A stretch of DNA of 64,000 bases. Source: Lutraria lutraria. Its lineage: Eukaryota; Mollusca; Bivalvia; Venerida; Mactridae. Where the stretch lies: NCBI GenBank assembly GCA_964023205.1, contig OZ026843.1, positions 2,589,029 through 2,653,028 of the forward strand, written 5' to 3'. A model generated the notes under the pieces. It was not told where the DNA came from, ran no database searches, and saw only the letters and a program-made list of their open reading frames with translations. Below are positions 1 through 12,667 of the stretch, one piece after another (the first letter of the stretch is position 1; each line of letters begins with the position of its first letter). A program made the translations under genes and the position numbers.

Positions 1-236
1 TCCCTATTTTAAGACGTTTTAGCGTATCTATAAGCAACTTAAGATATTTTAACCAAAACGTGACAAAGAGAAATTAATAGAACATGATTGGCTGCAACTC
101 TTTTTCGGATTAGAAGAATATCTCTCAAACATCAATAATAATAATAACCGTATATTGAAATTGGCTAGTTTGCTGTGTTGAATTATTATTTTGCCATAAA
201 TAGTAATGCAAGAAAAAAATTGAATGATTTATATAC
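1..236 (-). other. start of intron 1 of RPTP copy C
   Basis: No coding signal is visible. It follows the donor at 236 and resembles the sequence after the equivalent exons of copy B (about 60,960-61,457) and copy A (about 35,900-36,060 plus 40,300-40,462). A GATTGATTGGYTGC-like block recurs in all three. Confidence 0.6.
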
Positions 237-279
237 CAGATAGAATTATTCCAATCAATAACGCGAGCAAATATTTCAT
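237..279 (-). CDS. signal-peptide exon 1 of RPTP copy C (gene continues off the left edge)
   Basis: The 43-nt exon encodes MKYLLALLIGIILS plus one base of the next codon, then a GTATAT donor, so it ends in phase 1. The same exon is found at 40,463-40,505 and 61,458-61,506. In copy B it joins in phase to an EGF-array exon. By homology this is the first exon of a third tandem receptor-type tyrosine phosphatase whose remaining exons should lie left of position 1. The peptide is a typical secretion signal (Lys, then a hydrophobic stretch). Whether copy C is intact cannot be judged here. Confidence 0.75.
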
Positions 280-1498
280 CTTCACATTTGAAATTGAACT
301 AATAAAATTGCACAGAATTTGAAAACATTTGTCTATTCTCCAGTTTGACAAAATGTCCCCCTTTTCCTTTGTGAATATATTCGGAATGCGGAACTTAATA
401 AGTGTGACTAAACACACCGGCTGAATTGAATGTAATACACACTAGAAGTTACCAAATATCACTGCATTGAAAGAACATTTCTTATAATTACCTGTTGGGA
501 CTGGCTATTAGCTACGCTGTAGAAATTCGACAAGTCACACATAGCAACCACTTCAACATTAAGACTATCATATAACGATCGCTTTGTCGGACTACCTTAT
601 ACCTTATAATGATACCACTTCAATATGAAGACTGACATATTGTCTCAACGTTAATCATTACGCAATGTAAAAAATACAAATGAAACGAATAAAGCTAATT
701 TTTGGAGACATTTTTTTTTAGGATTTCTTTATTATGATATTTTAAAATCTACCTCGCGTTTAGGCCTAATGTGTTCTATGGGAATAGATTAAAATAAACA
801 TTGTAAATTTCGTTTCGATAGAATAGCATAATGTTGTTGTTTAGATGCAAAAAGTATAATAAGGATTGCAATATCAAGAGATTTGATGAGCAGTGAGGTT
901 TTAACTGATAGTTCATATTGAATGATGTTCGTTGTCTTCATAAAATAATTGAAGGATTCGATTCCAGATGGAGTGCGAAGAAATCATAATAATGAAACGG
1001 TCTATTGCTAAGCTACGGAGATTTAATCTTGTTTTGTGGGACCAGCCTCACCCATATATTGAACTCATCTAAACTATGTTTTCATAAAACCTGTATAATG
1101 ACTGTATACATTTTACTTGAATTTTTTAAAAAAGGAGTTGGATTGTCATTTGTAATCACTTTGTAATGATACTTTGTGATCAAAAGAAGAAAGAAAAACA
1201 TCTGGATTCGCCATACACTTTATTTATCGTCATGTACGTGTTATTATTTTTGTCAATAATGAAATACAATCTTTAGAAAATTATATTTATTGTCTTCTTT
1301 CAATTATTATAAACAGCACTAATTTTTTTTTTAATTTAATAATCATCTTCATCATGATCATCATCAGCATCACACTAACGAGTAAAACTTTTGTCGTTCC
1401 ATATCTTAATCGTGAGCCACATCCGCCTTTGAATGTTTGTTTTTTCTTTTTCAAAACATGATGTTGAATCTTACACATGGCTGAATGAGCGGTATACA
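280..1498. promoter_or_regulatory. upstream region of RPTP copy C, up to the 3' end of lectin/WSC pseudogene A
   Basis: No coding region is supported. The stretch is collinear with 40,506-42,425 upstream of copy A. On the minus strand, about 105-115 bases before the ATG, a block reading TTCCGCATTCCGAATATATTC is shared in modified form by all three copies (TTCCGCATACCGAATGTATTC in A, TTCCGCGTACCGATATATCC in B). It is the likely core-promoter region. Confidence 0.45.
1339..1373. repeat. ATC-rich microsatellite
   Basis: Imperfect ATC/ATG trinucleotide run. The paralogous position at 41,638-41,703 has a longer run, so it has changed length since duplication. Confidence 0.7.
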
Positions 1499-1770
1499 TT
1501 ACTTTGAGTTTTGAGATAGTGCACTTCTATTGAAATATTCATGATCATCGGATGTCAATACTGCTTCACTTGTGAAAACGGGTTCTGTATATATTTCTAC
1601 ATTCACTTCAGAATAATTCGCACTCATGTTAACACAGTTCTCTGCAGGATTTACGTTTGAGCTCGGTTCGGTCTTTTAGCATTCTTGCTTTCCGGGAACT
1701 AATGCTTTCTTACAAACATTGCGTCTCATACAGCATATTATGATTGCACTATCAGCTATTATAAAAGTAA
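1499..1770 (-). pseudogene. lectin/WSC receptor pseudogene A: membrane-span remnant and cytoplasmic tail
   Basis: The minus strand reads IIADSAIIICCMRRNVCKK, the end of a membrane span, then a tail containing ANYSEVNVEIYTEPV and a TAA at 1,499-1,501. An in-frame TAA follows GKQEC, where copy B has CAA. Compared with 42,426-42,966, about 290 bp are deleted, including most of the membrane span and the whole lectin-like exon. The 5' part of the same gene lies at 13,372-13,855, separated by about 11 kb of extra sequence. This is a dead gene. Confidence 0.7.
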
Positions 1771-2154
1771 TCAGGTACTTGAATTTTGAATTGTAAAAAA
1801 TGAATATTTCGACAACTTGATCGAGCAGATGGCAATGAAACGGCATTTGTATCTCACAGTGTAATCTTTTGTCTCGCTGCTTATTTATCTTCTGTTACAT
1901 TTTACCTTGGACGATTTTGTTCGTTTATCATAAACGCATACAAAGGCATCAGTCATTATTTCCATATTACTTGGTTTTGAAAAGCATGATCGTTTTTCTT
2001 TCAGTACCTGACTTCCTGCGATAACTTAAGAATAGTACACTGCTGTAAATCGGAAGAAGATAATACCCTTAATATCGAAAACTCATCAAACACTCTGTAC
2101 ACATTTAGTAGTTTTTGTGACGATTGATTTATCAATCGTACACAGTGCTTTTGT

Positions 2155-2241
2155 TTCAAAACAAGACAAAACAAACGACACTCAAAACAAAACAACACGA
2201 AATAAAACACAGAACAAAACGAAAAAAAACGAACAAAACCG
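2155..2241. repeat. A-rich AAAACA-type simple repeat
   Basis: Run of AAACA, AAAACA and ACAAAAC words over about 85 bases. It lies close to the left break in homology with unit B. Confidence 0.6.
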
Positions 2242-2730
2242 AATGCACATTTAATTAACTATAAATCGACAGTCGTTCAAAGATCCCTATCAGAACTACT
2301 TTCGTAAAAAACGCTCAACTAGTTTTTCAAAATAAAGATATTGAAATAGTTTTAATCATTTGTTTATATATTCAAAATACCAAATTATGCAGTTTTATCT
2401 CGTAATTATCACGATATCTTACGTTATTTCGTGTGTTTATGGTGCACTACTTATATATAAATTCTTCCGCGCAGTTTTCGAGTCACGTGACCACACACTG
2501 AGGTGCCTATCGGCCATTACCTACGAACTTAGACCAGAAGATTACCGTCGACATTTCGTCAGTTATTTCGTCAATATATGAGAGTAAGTATAATCCCGGT
2601 GAAAATGGATATATAGAATTTAGTTCGCCGTCGTGTACGTCTTTATTGATATTCTATTTACTGTCATTGTACCGAAAAGAACGTTCCCCATCCCAACCCA
2701 AACTATTGGCAGTTAGTTCGTCACACAGGT

Positions 2731-2811
2731 GCCTGACGTATCTGGTCTGACACGCCCCCAATATACATTATACGTGTATATTGGGGGCGTGTCAGACCAG
2801 ATACGTCAGGC
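2731..2811. repeat. perfect inverted repeat, 37-bp arms with a 7-base loop
   Basis: Positions 2,731-2,767 are the exact reverse complement of 2,775-2,811, with loop TTATACG. The arm begins GCCTGACGTATCTGGTCTG and contains CACGCCCCCAATATACA. No mismatch was found. It could form a cruciform in DNA or a hairpin in RNA. Its origin is unknown; it may be a miniature element remnant. Confidence 0.9.
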
Positions 2812-4606
2812 TCATAGCCACTGTGTTACATGGTCACACGATCGTTCAGTTCATTGGGATAGCTTTTGGCCTCTAATTATGTTCCTCACTAAATTTGTAA
2901 AACTAAAAAGTCGAGATTGATTGTTAATTTCATATTTGCAAAGCGAATTTATGAGAATAGGCGATTATACAATGGCACCGTCATTTATCTGCCTGGTAAC
3001 AGTGACTGAGTGAGACTGGTTTCGCTTTCAGTTGAGATAAAGTTGGGGAATAACAGAACACTAAATGCAGCTTTCAGTAAAGGTATGTTTGAATAATTTA
3101 TTGTCATATATGTAGAGAAATGTGTTCTTAACCTACTGAACGACTCTGGCCGTCATAAACAATAGTTGACTAATATTCTGCCAGTGTCACTGTATCCGAA
3201 TACCCTGTACCCCGCCCACTGAATGACTGATACAAATTTTATTTAGGTCGGTTACAAAATATAACATGTAAAAAGCAATTAACTTCTGACAGGGAACCAG
3301 TAGCTGTTTGTTAGTAAAGTTGTTCAGTTTAATGTGAGCTTTGCATCAAATTTTGTTCCTTGGCTAGCTTAATTTGCAAATGTACTTTATATAAGTTGGC
3401 CTAGTTTAGTTAATTTATTAGACGGACAAGCAATCCATTCAGGAATTTGCTGGAAGACTGATATTGGCATATCAAAAGTTTCTCACTTGTCGACTGAAAT
3501 GTACAATTATTCAGACTACCGCTGTAGAGAAAGATGAGACCTATTGAATTACATGTTTGAATATAATAAAGCATTATGCGATGTACATTTCTTATTCCGA
3601 GGTCATGGACAAGTCTTGGTCTTGTATTTGTAACCTTCATTGTTTAATGTATTTAAAACTTAATATAAAATTATTTGCATTTTGGAAATACTGTAGTGTT
3701 TCAAATAATCTTGTTAACAGTTTCTAAATTTTAGTACTTGTTACCTAGTGTTTGTTTGTATAAAATTCATCAATTGGGTTAATTCCATTTTCAACATTAT
3801 TTCAGTCATTAGTGGTGGGCAGTTTTTATCATAACCAGCTTTCCTGGAGTTCATTCAGGCCTTAACCAGTACTAGCCACATTCTATCTGTAAGCTTTTTC
3901 CCTAGTGCAAACTAAATAAATATTGCAGCAACTTTTCAGATACATGTCTAATCACCCACTACAAGGATCTTATTTTTAAATTGTAGGAAGACGAACATAG
4001 AAAGGTTAAAATCAGATGTTAGGATGTGTGACAGTGTCTACAAAGGCGGTCTCTGTTAATAAAACCAGAATTACTTTATATACTGTGATGTGTCCCAAGG
4101 TGACTATGTATTTTTTAATGACTTCATTGTTAACACATACTATATAGCAAGACAACAATTTTCTCTGCAGCTAAATCGAAATTATAATAGAGATATGTAA
4201 AACGTTGAAGTACTGTAACAATATTTGAGCTGCAGCATGAGAAAATTAGCAAGATAGCTTCGTGACTAGTAAGGACCTACTTCTAGACAGGTCTTCTCTA
4301 TTAGTCAAAAAGACATTGATGATATCTTACTTCATTTATAATAGTTGAGCATTTGTTCTTGGAAATCTCTCAATATAGAAATAAGAATATTAAGAATAAC
4401 ATTGCCATTTCAACTTGAAAACTATGAAAAAGGCAACTATAGTTTCATATTCATAATGTTTCGTATAATATTTACACTGAAGTTCATTCTGACCTGACTG
4501 GTTAGAAATATTCAGCCTTGTTATAATGAAATCATTTCTCTTCAAAATGTCTGGAATAACCTCTAAAATCACAAGATGCTACAAAACTTGTAATCATAAG
4601 GCTTAA

Positions 4607-5173
4607 AGGGACATGCCCTGGAACTGAAGCGTCTCGAATATAAATCAAATTGGTATCATTTGAATGCCTAAATCAATTAATGAAAGTCCTGTAAAATATT
4701 TACGAAATATCCCGCTAGTTGACTCAAAATACACATTTCAAGATTTACCAAACTTGCCGATTACCCCTTTGAAAATATTCGTCATTTTCATAACTCGACC
4801 CTTTCGGGATCTGTCAAAAGCCGGAAAAATGTCAACAAACTGTGAAATGGTAAGTATTGCACATGTCATGTTCATTGTTTGCGACATAAAGCTTCTCTAT
4901 CGTTCAATTATAGGTAAATATCATTGTTTTGCTGCTTGAAAGGCAGCGCGCACGCGAAGTTAAATTCTCAGACGAATCGGAAATATCGTTGTCGTCAATA
5001 AAAGGCTGTAAGCCTTTTATTTAAACTGGCATATAAATACCCACGCGCGCATTATAAGGCCATTTTTGAAGGCACCTTCTTCTTTGACTTTTCGGTAATA
5101 ATTGTTTTTACAAGTGATAAACGCATTTTTGGTGTATAAAACCCAAGACACGGCATTTACAGGGCATGCCCCT
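4607..5173. mobile_element. TTAA-flanked MITE, copy 1
   Basis: Element of 567 bp with inverted ends AGGGACATGCCCTGG on the left and CAGGGCATGCCCCT on the right, flanked by TTAA on both sides (4,603-4,606 and 5,174-5,177). It has no transposase; the open frame inside it is incidental. A second copy in the opposite orientation is at 22,579-23,097. TTAA duplication is typical of piggyBac-type transposition, but the ends do not start with the classical CCY of piggyBac, so the superfamily is left open. Confidence 0.85.
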
Positions 5174-5932
5174 TTAAGTATAACTGGAAAAAGTTGGCTC
5201 ACTTCTGATTCAGTATAATACACAGTTTGTTTTACTCTTGTACATTTGTATAACCTTCAATATTTGTTCTATTTATTTGCAGATATGTGATGTGCCTGTG
5301 AAAAAGTTGGATGTGCAAGTTGACACTATTGTAGTAGATGGGATAACTTGTTGTGCTCTTCCAAGATACTGAGGAAACCATTACAGTCAGATGCCACATG
5401 ATGACAAATATTCTGGCAAGTGAGTTAGTCACTGCTGAGTATATGAATTAAGAAAAAGCTGTGTTTGCTGGCCCACTGAAACTATAGATAACTTGAAGTG
5501 GAAATGATGTTTCAGCCATAATGGTGTTTGAGAACTTATATATGTATAGGAATTAAAAATGAATTCCTCAAACATTTAGGCCATCCTTTGCCGTAATGCT
5601 ACCTATTTACCAAAACTGGCTCCTACCCAACATTCTTTGGCCTCTCAGGATTTGTTTAGATTTTTTTTCATTAAAACTAGCATTTTTGGTTAAATAGAAA
5701 AAAAGAAACTGAAAATTCTTACCTACCCACTGAAAATTTTCTTGATCGGGTTTGAAGACAACAAACATTTTTAAGGATGACCTTAGATACATTTACCATG
5801 AATCATCTGCATAAAACTTATTCAAAAATAATTATTCATAATGTTTTGCAGTAAATCTTTTGAATTATATACTTCGTAGGATGCAGCCTTCCATTCCAAA
5901 TAATGCAATTAAACAATGTTCAGTTTTCTACA

Positions 5933-6006
5933 GCCGCCCGGCTAGCTCAGTGGTTAGAGCATTTGTCTGAAGATCGAGAGGTTGTGAATTCGAACCCCAG
6001 ACAAGG
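5933..6006 (+). repeat. tRNA-like sequence (tRNA-Phe-like SINE head or pseudogene)
   Basis: It has an A-box-like TAGCTCAGTGGTTAGAGC and a B-box-like GAATTCGAACCCC. The loop CTGAAGA would carry a GAA anticodon. Acceptor and anticodon stems pair poorly, so it is not called a working tRNA. A SINE head is the likeliest explanation. Confidence 0.55.
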
Positions 6007-6927
6007 CTCACACTGTCTGTGACAAAATTGACTGAAGATATCTTGTTTATTTGCATGTCATTCTATTATTAAATAATATTATCCAATTTTTTGTTTAAAC
6101 AGTCATTTAGGTAGCTTTCTCATTATAATTTCAGCTATTGTCATTAGGCATTTCTACAGATTTCTGATACTGTACTGAACAGTGTAACATTTCTGTAAGC
6201 ACATTGCAATGGTTGATATCATTTTTACTTGGCTGTTCAAACTTTTATAATAATTCACAGCTACAATGTATTTAATCAGCTATGAACATTCTAGCAATTT
6301 TAGCTGTAAACTTTCATTGTTGAAAGTATTTATTTTCACATGATTGTGTATAGCATAAAAAACATTAACTTGAAAAAGCATAATGTATTTTACTTGTTAT
6401 TCTGCATTATGAATTCCTTTATTAGTGTGCATATTTTGTCCTCTACATTGTTATATTAACATACATGTGACATTGACCTTCAATTTCCTCATGTTGTTTA
6501 AGGTCAAACAAATAGCTGATTTCTTAGTTATTTTTTTTCTAATCTAGTGCTGGTAGGTCAATTCTCATCTTGAACTGTTAAATTATTAACATTCTAGATT
6601 TCTGTCAAAAACTACACTCAAATGAGCAATGCAGTGCCAGTCAGTCAATTTTTATACTGTGTATATTTTAATAGTTATTTTTTCAACAAAACTTAACATT
6701 TCATATGACACACTAGTCTATTGGTTTACAAATTCTGGTTATAATGTGATAAAGCTAAAATAAATCCACATAAATTGTTCATTTGAGGTTTATGAGATAC
6801 ATAATTATTATCTAATAATGTACTGTTAAAAAAGTTGTAATGTATTTTCAGTTGTCTTGTACTTAACTCTTTTGTATTTTATTTGAGTTTGTGTTTGACC
6901 ATTTTGACAAGATGCAGAAAATGCTTT

Positions 6928-8250
6928 TTAGCTCACATTGTCACAAAGTGACAGGGTGAGCTTTTAGGATCAGTATCCGTTCGGCGTCGTGCGTCGTCAA
7001 ACTTTATGTTGTGAACACACTAGGCGCCACATTTTTAGCTCAATTTTAGCAAAACTGGGTCAGAACGTTAATATGGACAAAATCTCGGACGAGTTCGATA
7101 TTGGGCCATTTTGGGTGAAAAGCTAGGTCACCAGGGCCAAATAAGGGAAAACCTTGTGAACACTTTAGAAATCACTGTTTTGATTGGATCTTTATGAAAC
7201 TTTGTCAGAAACTGAATGTTTATTTCAATAATATGTAGGATTGAATAATATGAAGTTTGATAATGGGTCATTTCCGTAGAAAAACTAGGTCACTAGGGCA
7301 AATTGCTGGAAAACCTTGTGAATACTCTAGAAGTCACTGTTTTAATTGGATGATCATGAAACCTTGTCAGAATGTTTGTCTTTATAATATCTTGGACGAG
7401 TTCGAACATGGGTCATCTTGGGTCAAAAACTAGGTCGCTAGGTCAAATCTTATGAAAAACCTTGTTAACACTGTAGATTTCACAGTTATAATTGGATCTT
7501 CACCAAACTTTGTCAAATTGTTTGTTTTAATGATATAACCGTTAAGTACAATTATTGGTCATCTGGGGTTAATAATTAGGTCACCAGGTCAAATCTTAGA
7601 TAACTTTGTTAAAACTGTAGATGTCACAGTTTTGATTGGATCTTCACCAAACCTTGTCAAAATGTTTGCCTCAATGATATGTGGGTCAAGTTTGAATATG
7701 GGTCAGCCGGGGTCAAAAACTGGGTCACCAGGTCACCAGGTCAAATCTTAGGTAAAAATCTTGTAAAAGCTCTAAATTGCATGGTTTTAATTGGATCTTG
7801 GCCAAACCATGTCTGATAGTTCTTCTCAATGATATTAAGGTTAAGTTTAAATATGGGTCATCTAGGGTAAAAAAACTAGGTCACAAGGTCAAATCTAAGG
7901 AAAACCTTATTAATACTGTAGAAGCAAAATTTTGATTCTATCTTCACCTAATCTTGTCAGAATGTTTGTCTGAATGATATGTAAGACAAATCGAACATAA
8001 GTCGTCTGGGGTAAAAACCTAGGTCACTAGGTCAAATCTTAGAAAACCCTTGTCTATGCTGTAGTTTTTATGGTTTTGATTGGATCCTCACAAAATTTTG
8101 TCAGAATGTTGGTCATATGTATATGTAGGACAGGTATTAATATGTGTAATCTGGGGTAAAAAACTAGGTTTCGGTTCAAACCAAAGTTTTAATGAGTGAA
8201 CAGTGATTGTCATGTGAGCGATATAGGCCATCTTGGCCCTCTTGTTTGTC
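6928..8250 (+). repeat. AGCTCAC-ended element with an internal tandem array of about 145 bp units
   Basis: It opens with a short hairpin, GCTCACATTGTCAC with GTGACAGGGTGAGC, and ends with GTGAGCGATATAGGCCATC and GGCCCTCTTGTT. Between these about eight degenerate units of roughly 145 bp repeat phrases such as ACTAGGTCACCAGGTCAAAT, TTTTGATTGGATCTTCA and GTCAGAATGTTTG. There is no coding region. Elements of this appearance are common in bivalve genomes; assignment to a transposon class is not attempted. Confidence 0.8.
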
Positions 8251-8879
8251 TGAATAGATTATGTTCTCAATTGAGGTGTCGAGGACGCAAACTTTTAAAA
8301 CTTGATGCTTCCAGGGGAGTCATTCTTCCTCCTTTCAGCTGGTTTCCTCATTTTTGTCTTAAAATCTTTGAAACAAAAGGGTTCAAATTCAGACTGGCCT
8401 ACTCAATGATGATGATTTTGCTAGCATGAAGGGGTGGGGTTAGGGTATTTCAGGCTTTTTGCTCTTGGAGCAGTCACAGCACTGGCTTCTGATTATATAA
8501 ATGCAGATCTTAATCACAGCTTTCAGATGATTTTGGACTAATCGATATTTGATCAACATGATAATGAACTGAAATAATTTACCTCACTACTGTACAGTGG
8601 CGTAGGTGTACATTGTCTTTGAACACAAGTTTTCATTTTACTGTTCTTATTCTTAAAAACAAAGTATTGTACACGTTTGTGTTTTCTTTACTGTAATTTT
8701 TTTACACTCATCATTGTATATGTTGTTATAATTATATATTTGTGGATTAAACAAAGTTAGGAAACAGAAATATTGTTTTGTTTTTTTTTCTTTAAAAAGG
8801 TACTTTTTGATGAGATGGACTAAAAAGTTGGCTTCTAGTGTGTTTTCAACACAAAAAATGATGCCACACACCGCACAAC

Positions 8880-9060
8880 AATCAACAAACGACCAAAAAC
8901 TAGGTTATACCGATTACCTGAGGACCTTGTGTTTGGTCCATGTCCGTTGATCATCATGCAAAGTGTGTTGTGAACATTTTAGTTAGATTTTCTGCAAACT
9001 GGGTCAGAATGTTTGTATTTACAAAATCTTGGAAAGATAACATGTTCAGTGTGCACCTAA
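8880..9060 (+). repeat. fragment of the same tandem-repeat element
   Basis: It contains ACTAGGTTATACCG, GTTGTGAACA, AACTGGGTCAGAATGTTTG and ACAAAATCTTGGA, matching the first unit of the element at 6,928-8,250. Confidence 0.5.
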
Positions 9061-9519
9061 TAATTATAAAGTAAAAATGGTCATGTCTAAATTGAAAGGT
9101 AAATCACTGTTAGCTGTTTGGTCAGTATATAAACAGTAATGACATGTATGAAGTAATTGTATGGATAATACCGTCAAAATTGAACAGCATAGCACTGTTT
9201 ACTTTTCAGTCAGTCATTGAGGTAACGGTGATAACTCTTGTCTTAAAAGGTGCTTCACATTTTCAAGGTTACTTAACCGATATTGTAACTTCCAATGACA
9301 ATCGTCACTTCAGCACTTTCAGTGCTTTGATTAGATTATTGCATTATTATCCCATGGAACAGAACAGAACATATTTTTATTTTCAAAGACGTGTACAAAA
9401 TACATAGTCATATACATAGTAACAAACATATTTACATACATGGATAACATGGTAAACAGGCGACGGAAATAAATAAATAAATACATGTTTACAGAAAGAG
9501 GACAAACATGTAAATATAA

Positions 9520-12500
9520 TTAATTAGACAGGATGGTTGCTCTTTGCTCTAATGCATTTTTAACATACAGAGAGATTTTACGTAATTTTATATCATTTTT
9601 ACTTTGTAGAAGTTGAATAAATTTAAACATGAAGGTTCTAGTGACATAGTAATTAGGAATATATTTTCTTCGTATTTCGATAAAACAGGGGCAAATACAA
9701 ATAAAATGAAAAGTATCTTCTAAGTCTTGTGTGTTACAACATAAACAATACCGTATGTTCCTGTCTATTCTTTCTCTACCATAACGACCGGTTGTAACAC
9801 GAAGTGGTAAAAGGGAAAGTCTAAGTTTAGTAAAATATTGTATTAGTATACGTGGTAATGTATCTAAGTACTTCTCGTAACCAAACATTAATTTAAAATT
9901 ACAATATGTGTCCAGAGCAGGACTTTGGTTTATTCCACCTGACCACTCTTGAATGAACATATCAACAGCACGTTCTTTAAAATACCTAGGGAAAAACTTT
10001 AAGTTAACTGAGGGAATAATTTTCAAAATACATCATCGAATCCATGAATACTTAACACTTTCTTAACATTATACACCCAGTTTATTTTGCCATTGTAACA
10101 ATAAAAAACGCCTTGTTCATAAACTTTTCTGAGAATGATATTGTCAGTATTTATCAATTTACACCAGTATTTTATTATTCTAACATATCTAGATATATAT
10201 AAAGGGTATCTACCAAGTTCACCATATATTCCGTTAGAGCACGTATTAATTCTCACTCTTAGTATTTTTTTGCAGAATTTAAGGTGAATTATTTCAATTA
10301 TTTTCGATTTACTATTTCCCCATACCTCACTACCATATCCTAGAATGGAACCTACAAAAGAATCGAACAGACCACATAGTAGTTTAGGCTTCATTGGAAG
10401 TTTTTTACAATTTGATAATAGAACATTTAATGCTTTAACTGCTTTACCTGCAAGGTACTCTTGGTTTAACGTAAAATTTCCTGTGTAATTGAATACAGTT
10501 CCTAAATAGTTAAAATCATTTACTACTTCAATTATATTGTTGTTGTAAGTCCAATATTCATTATTTAAAAGACCACCTCGTTTTCTAAAGACTACGATTT
10601 TTGTTTTGTTAGCGTTTACCTTTAATCCCCATTTATCGCAATATGACTTTAAGTTATTCAAAATGCATTGTAATTCTGATGGGGTTTTGGCAAAAATAGC
10701 CATGTCATCGGCAAAAAGGAGTAAGATTAAAATAATACCATCGATTTCTTATTTATTGTCGTTAAGATATTTTTGTACTAATGAATTTAAAATAAATATT
10801 GCGTCTACAGTAGAGTAGTCTTTTTTAAAACCAAACTGAGCGTCTGAGATTGTATTATTATCTTTACAGAATCTCTCTAAACGTTTATTCAAAACGCTTG
10901 TAAAAAGTTTAGACATACAACTTAAAAGCGTAATACCACGGTAGTTATTTGCACTTTTGGTATCTCCTTTTTTATATACAAGCGTAACGAGTCCCTCAGT
11001 CCAATTTTTCTGGGAAGTAGCCCGTATTTAAAATTATATTAAAAATATCACATATATGATGTCCTATTATATCAAAACTTTCAATGAAATATTCATTAAG
11101 TAAACAGTCACTTCCCGGCGACTTATCAGTTTTAAGGCTTTTAATTGATAAACGAATTTCATCTAATGTGAAGGGACAATCTAATTCCTCAAAACCATTT
11201 TTATTATCAAAGTTATTATTTTTACAAAAGTTTTCCGCTTCTTAATTATTACAATTTGAAATATCATTGCTTAATGTTGAAAAATACTGATAGAAATCGT
11301 GTTGGCTAACATCGTTATTCCTATTACATCTCTTCTTTTTAAAATACTTCCTGAATTGTTTAGGTAATGATTTGTTCATACCTTCTATTTCAGATATTCG
11401 TCTTAATTCAAATTTACGTTTTTTATCAAGTATAATTTTCTTATATTCTTTTTTTTACTAGACAAAGGTTTTCTAATGTGGTTTGACGTTTATTGAATAG
11501 ATTTAATATATTGTTATAACGCTTTTTAGTGAGTTCAAAATTCATAATCAAACCAGTCAGCATTTTTTGAAAATGACTTAACTGAGAAACTCTCACTTGC
11601 TTTAAGTATTGTTGATTTAGTGAATAAATGGTCCGCAACATTACGTTTAATAGAAGTAAAATCGTTCAAAAAGTATTCACCAATTGTCTATCAACGACAT
11701 TTATATCAAGAGTAGATTGTAATAATCTGTTTAAATCCGGTAATTTGCTAATTAAGCCGGTACGGAATTTATCTCTATGAGAACTATTCCAGCTAGACCT
11801 CGTGACACTCTCTTCTACGTCTACATGTGGTTTAGTTTTGCATAATAACGAAAATGTAATAGGTGAGTGGTCACTCCAGACAGTTAGAGGATTAATACAA
11901 AATCGATTCACCTGTGAAAAAGATAGTCTGGGGTGAGTAGATAATCGATAACTGATGTACCTGTTTGAGAAATAAAGGTGAAATTGTCAGTATTGTACAG
12001 TCTACCGTTAAGTATTCTGAGACCTGTAGATTTACAAACTTCGAGTAATTTTAACCCATGGCTATTTACTGTTTTATCCGGGAATGCCCGGTATAAGGGA
12101 ATATCGGGAATATAACTGGAATCATCAATTGCCTCTGTAAATCTATCATGCGTTATGTAATCACACCTTAAACCTACTCGACTATTTAAATCTCCACTAA
12201 CATATACTGAGCCAAGTTTTTGGTAAAATGTAACATCATTTTCAAGTACATCAAATAAATTTACATTAACAGCATTATAGGCGGGTGAATCTTCAACCCA
12301 AATATAACTTCCACAAATATAGACATCATGTTCAAAATTGAAAAAGGTACGGTCTAGCTTGACCCATATTATAGTATCATAATGATTTCTAACAACAGAA
12401 ATACCACCTTTTAAACAGTCTTTGTAATATAAAACAATACCTCCACTACACCGTTTAGCATTGCGATGCTGAAACTTACGATAAAAATTATGAGTCACAT

Positions 12501-12650
12501 AACCGTTTAGAGAAACATCACTTTTAGAATTTGTCAAAGATTCATACAGAAAGATAATATCATTTAAAGTTATTAAAGAAGTAAATTCATCATTGTCTTT
12601 CTTAGCCCGACTGAGCCCTTGGACATTCCAGGATAGAATATTAAGTTCAT
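9520..12650 (-). pseudogene. LINE ORF2 remnant: endonuclease and reverse transcriptase
   Basis: In order along the minus strand: the endonuclease start LSWNVQGLSR (about 12,640); GDLNSR; SVIDYLL; SDHSPI (about 11,880); the reverse-transcriptase part with KSPGSDCLL, AQFGFKK and the catalytic FADD (about 10,700); GSEVWG and FCKKILRV; and a C-terminal CLCC...HFICICPC segment ending near 9,520. Lesions include in-frame TAA near 11,242 and 10,749 and a +1 shift near 11,005. The family cuts target DNA and copies its own RNA; this copy cannot make a full protein. Confidence 0.85.
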
Positions 12651-12667
12651 CCCCAGCGTATCACTAA

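Larger units (their letters stand above)
2118..9340. other. block of about 7.2 kb absent from the paralogous unit B
   Basis: Homology with unit B stops near 2,117 (B about 43,290) and resumes at the LINE insertion site (9,351 and 13,372 against B 43,311). The block has no supported gene. It contains an A-rich run, a perfect palindrome, a TTAA MITE, a tRNA-like sequence and a bivalve-type tandem-repeat element. Between these (2,820-4,600, 5,180-5,930, 6,010-6,925, 8,250-8,880) I see nothing recognisable; short open frames there have no family signature. It could be an insertion in A or a deletion in B. Confidence 0.6.

Noticed and set aside
2360..2581. Short plus-strand frame with a hydrophobic start
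   Set aside because: No homologue in unit B, no splice partner and no recognisable domain.
4664..4939. 91-residue plus-strand open frame
   Set aside because: It lies wholly inside the TTAA MITE and the second MITE copy does not keep the frame.
6928..8250. CRISPR-like or satellite array
   Set aside because: Units are degenerate, about 145 bp, with no spacer structure, and are bounded by element ends in an animal genome.
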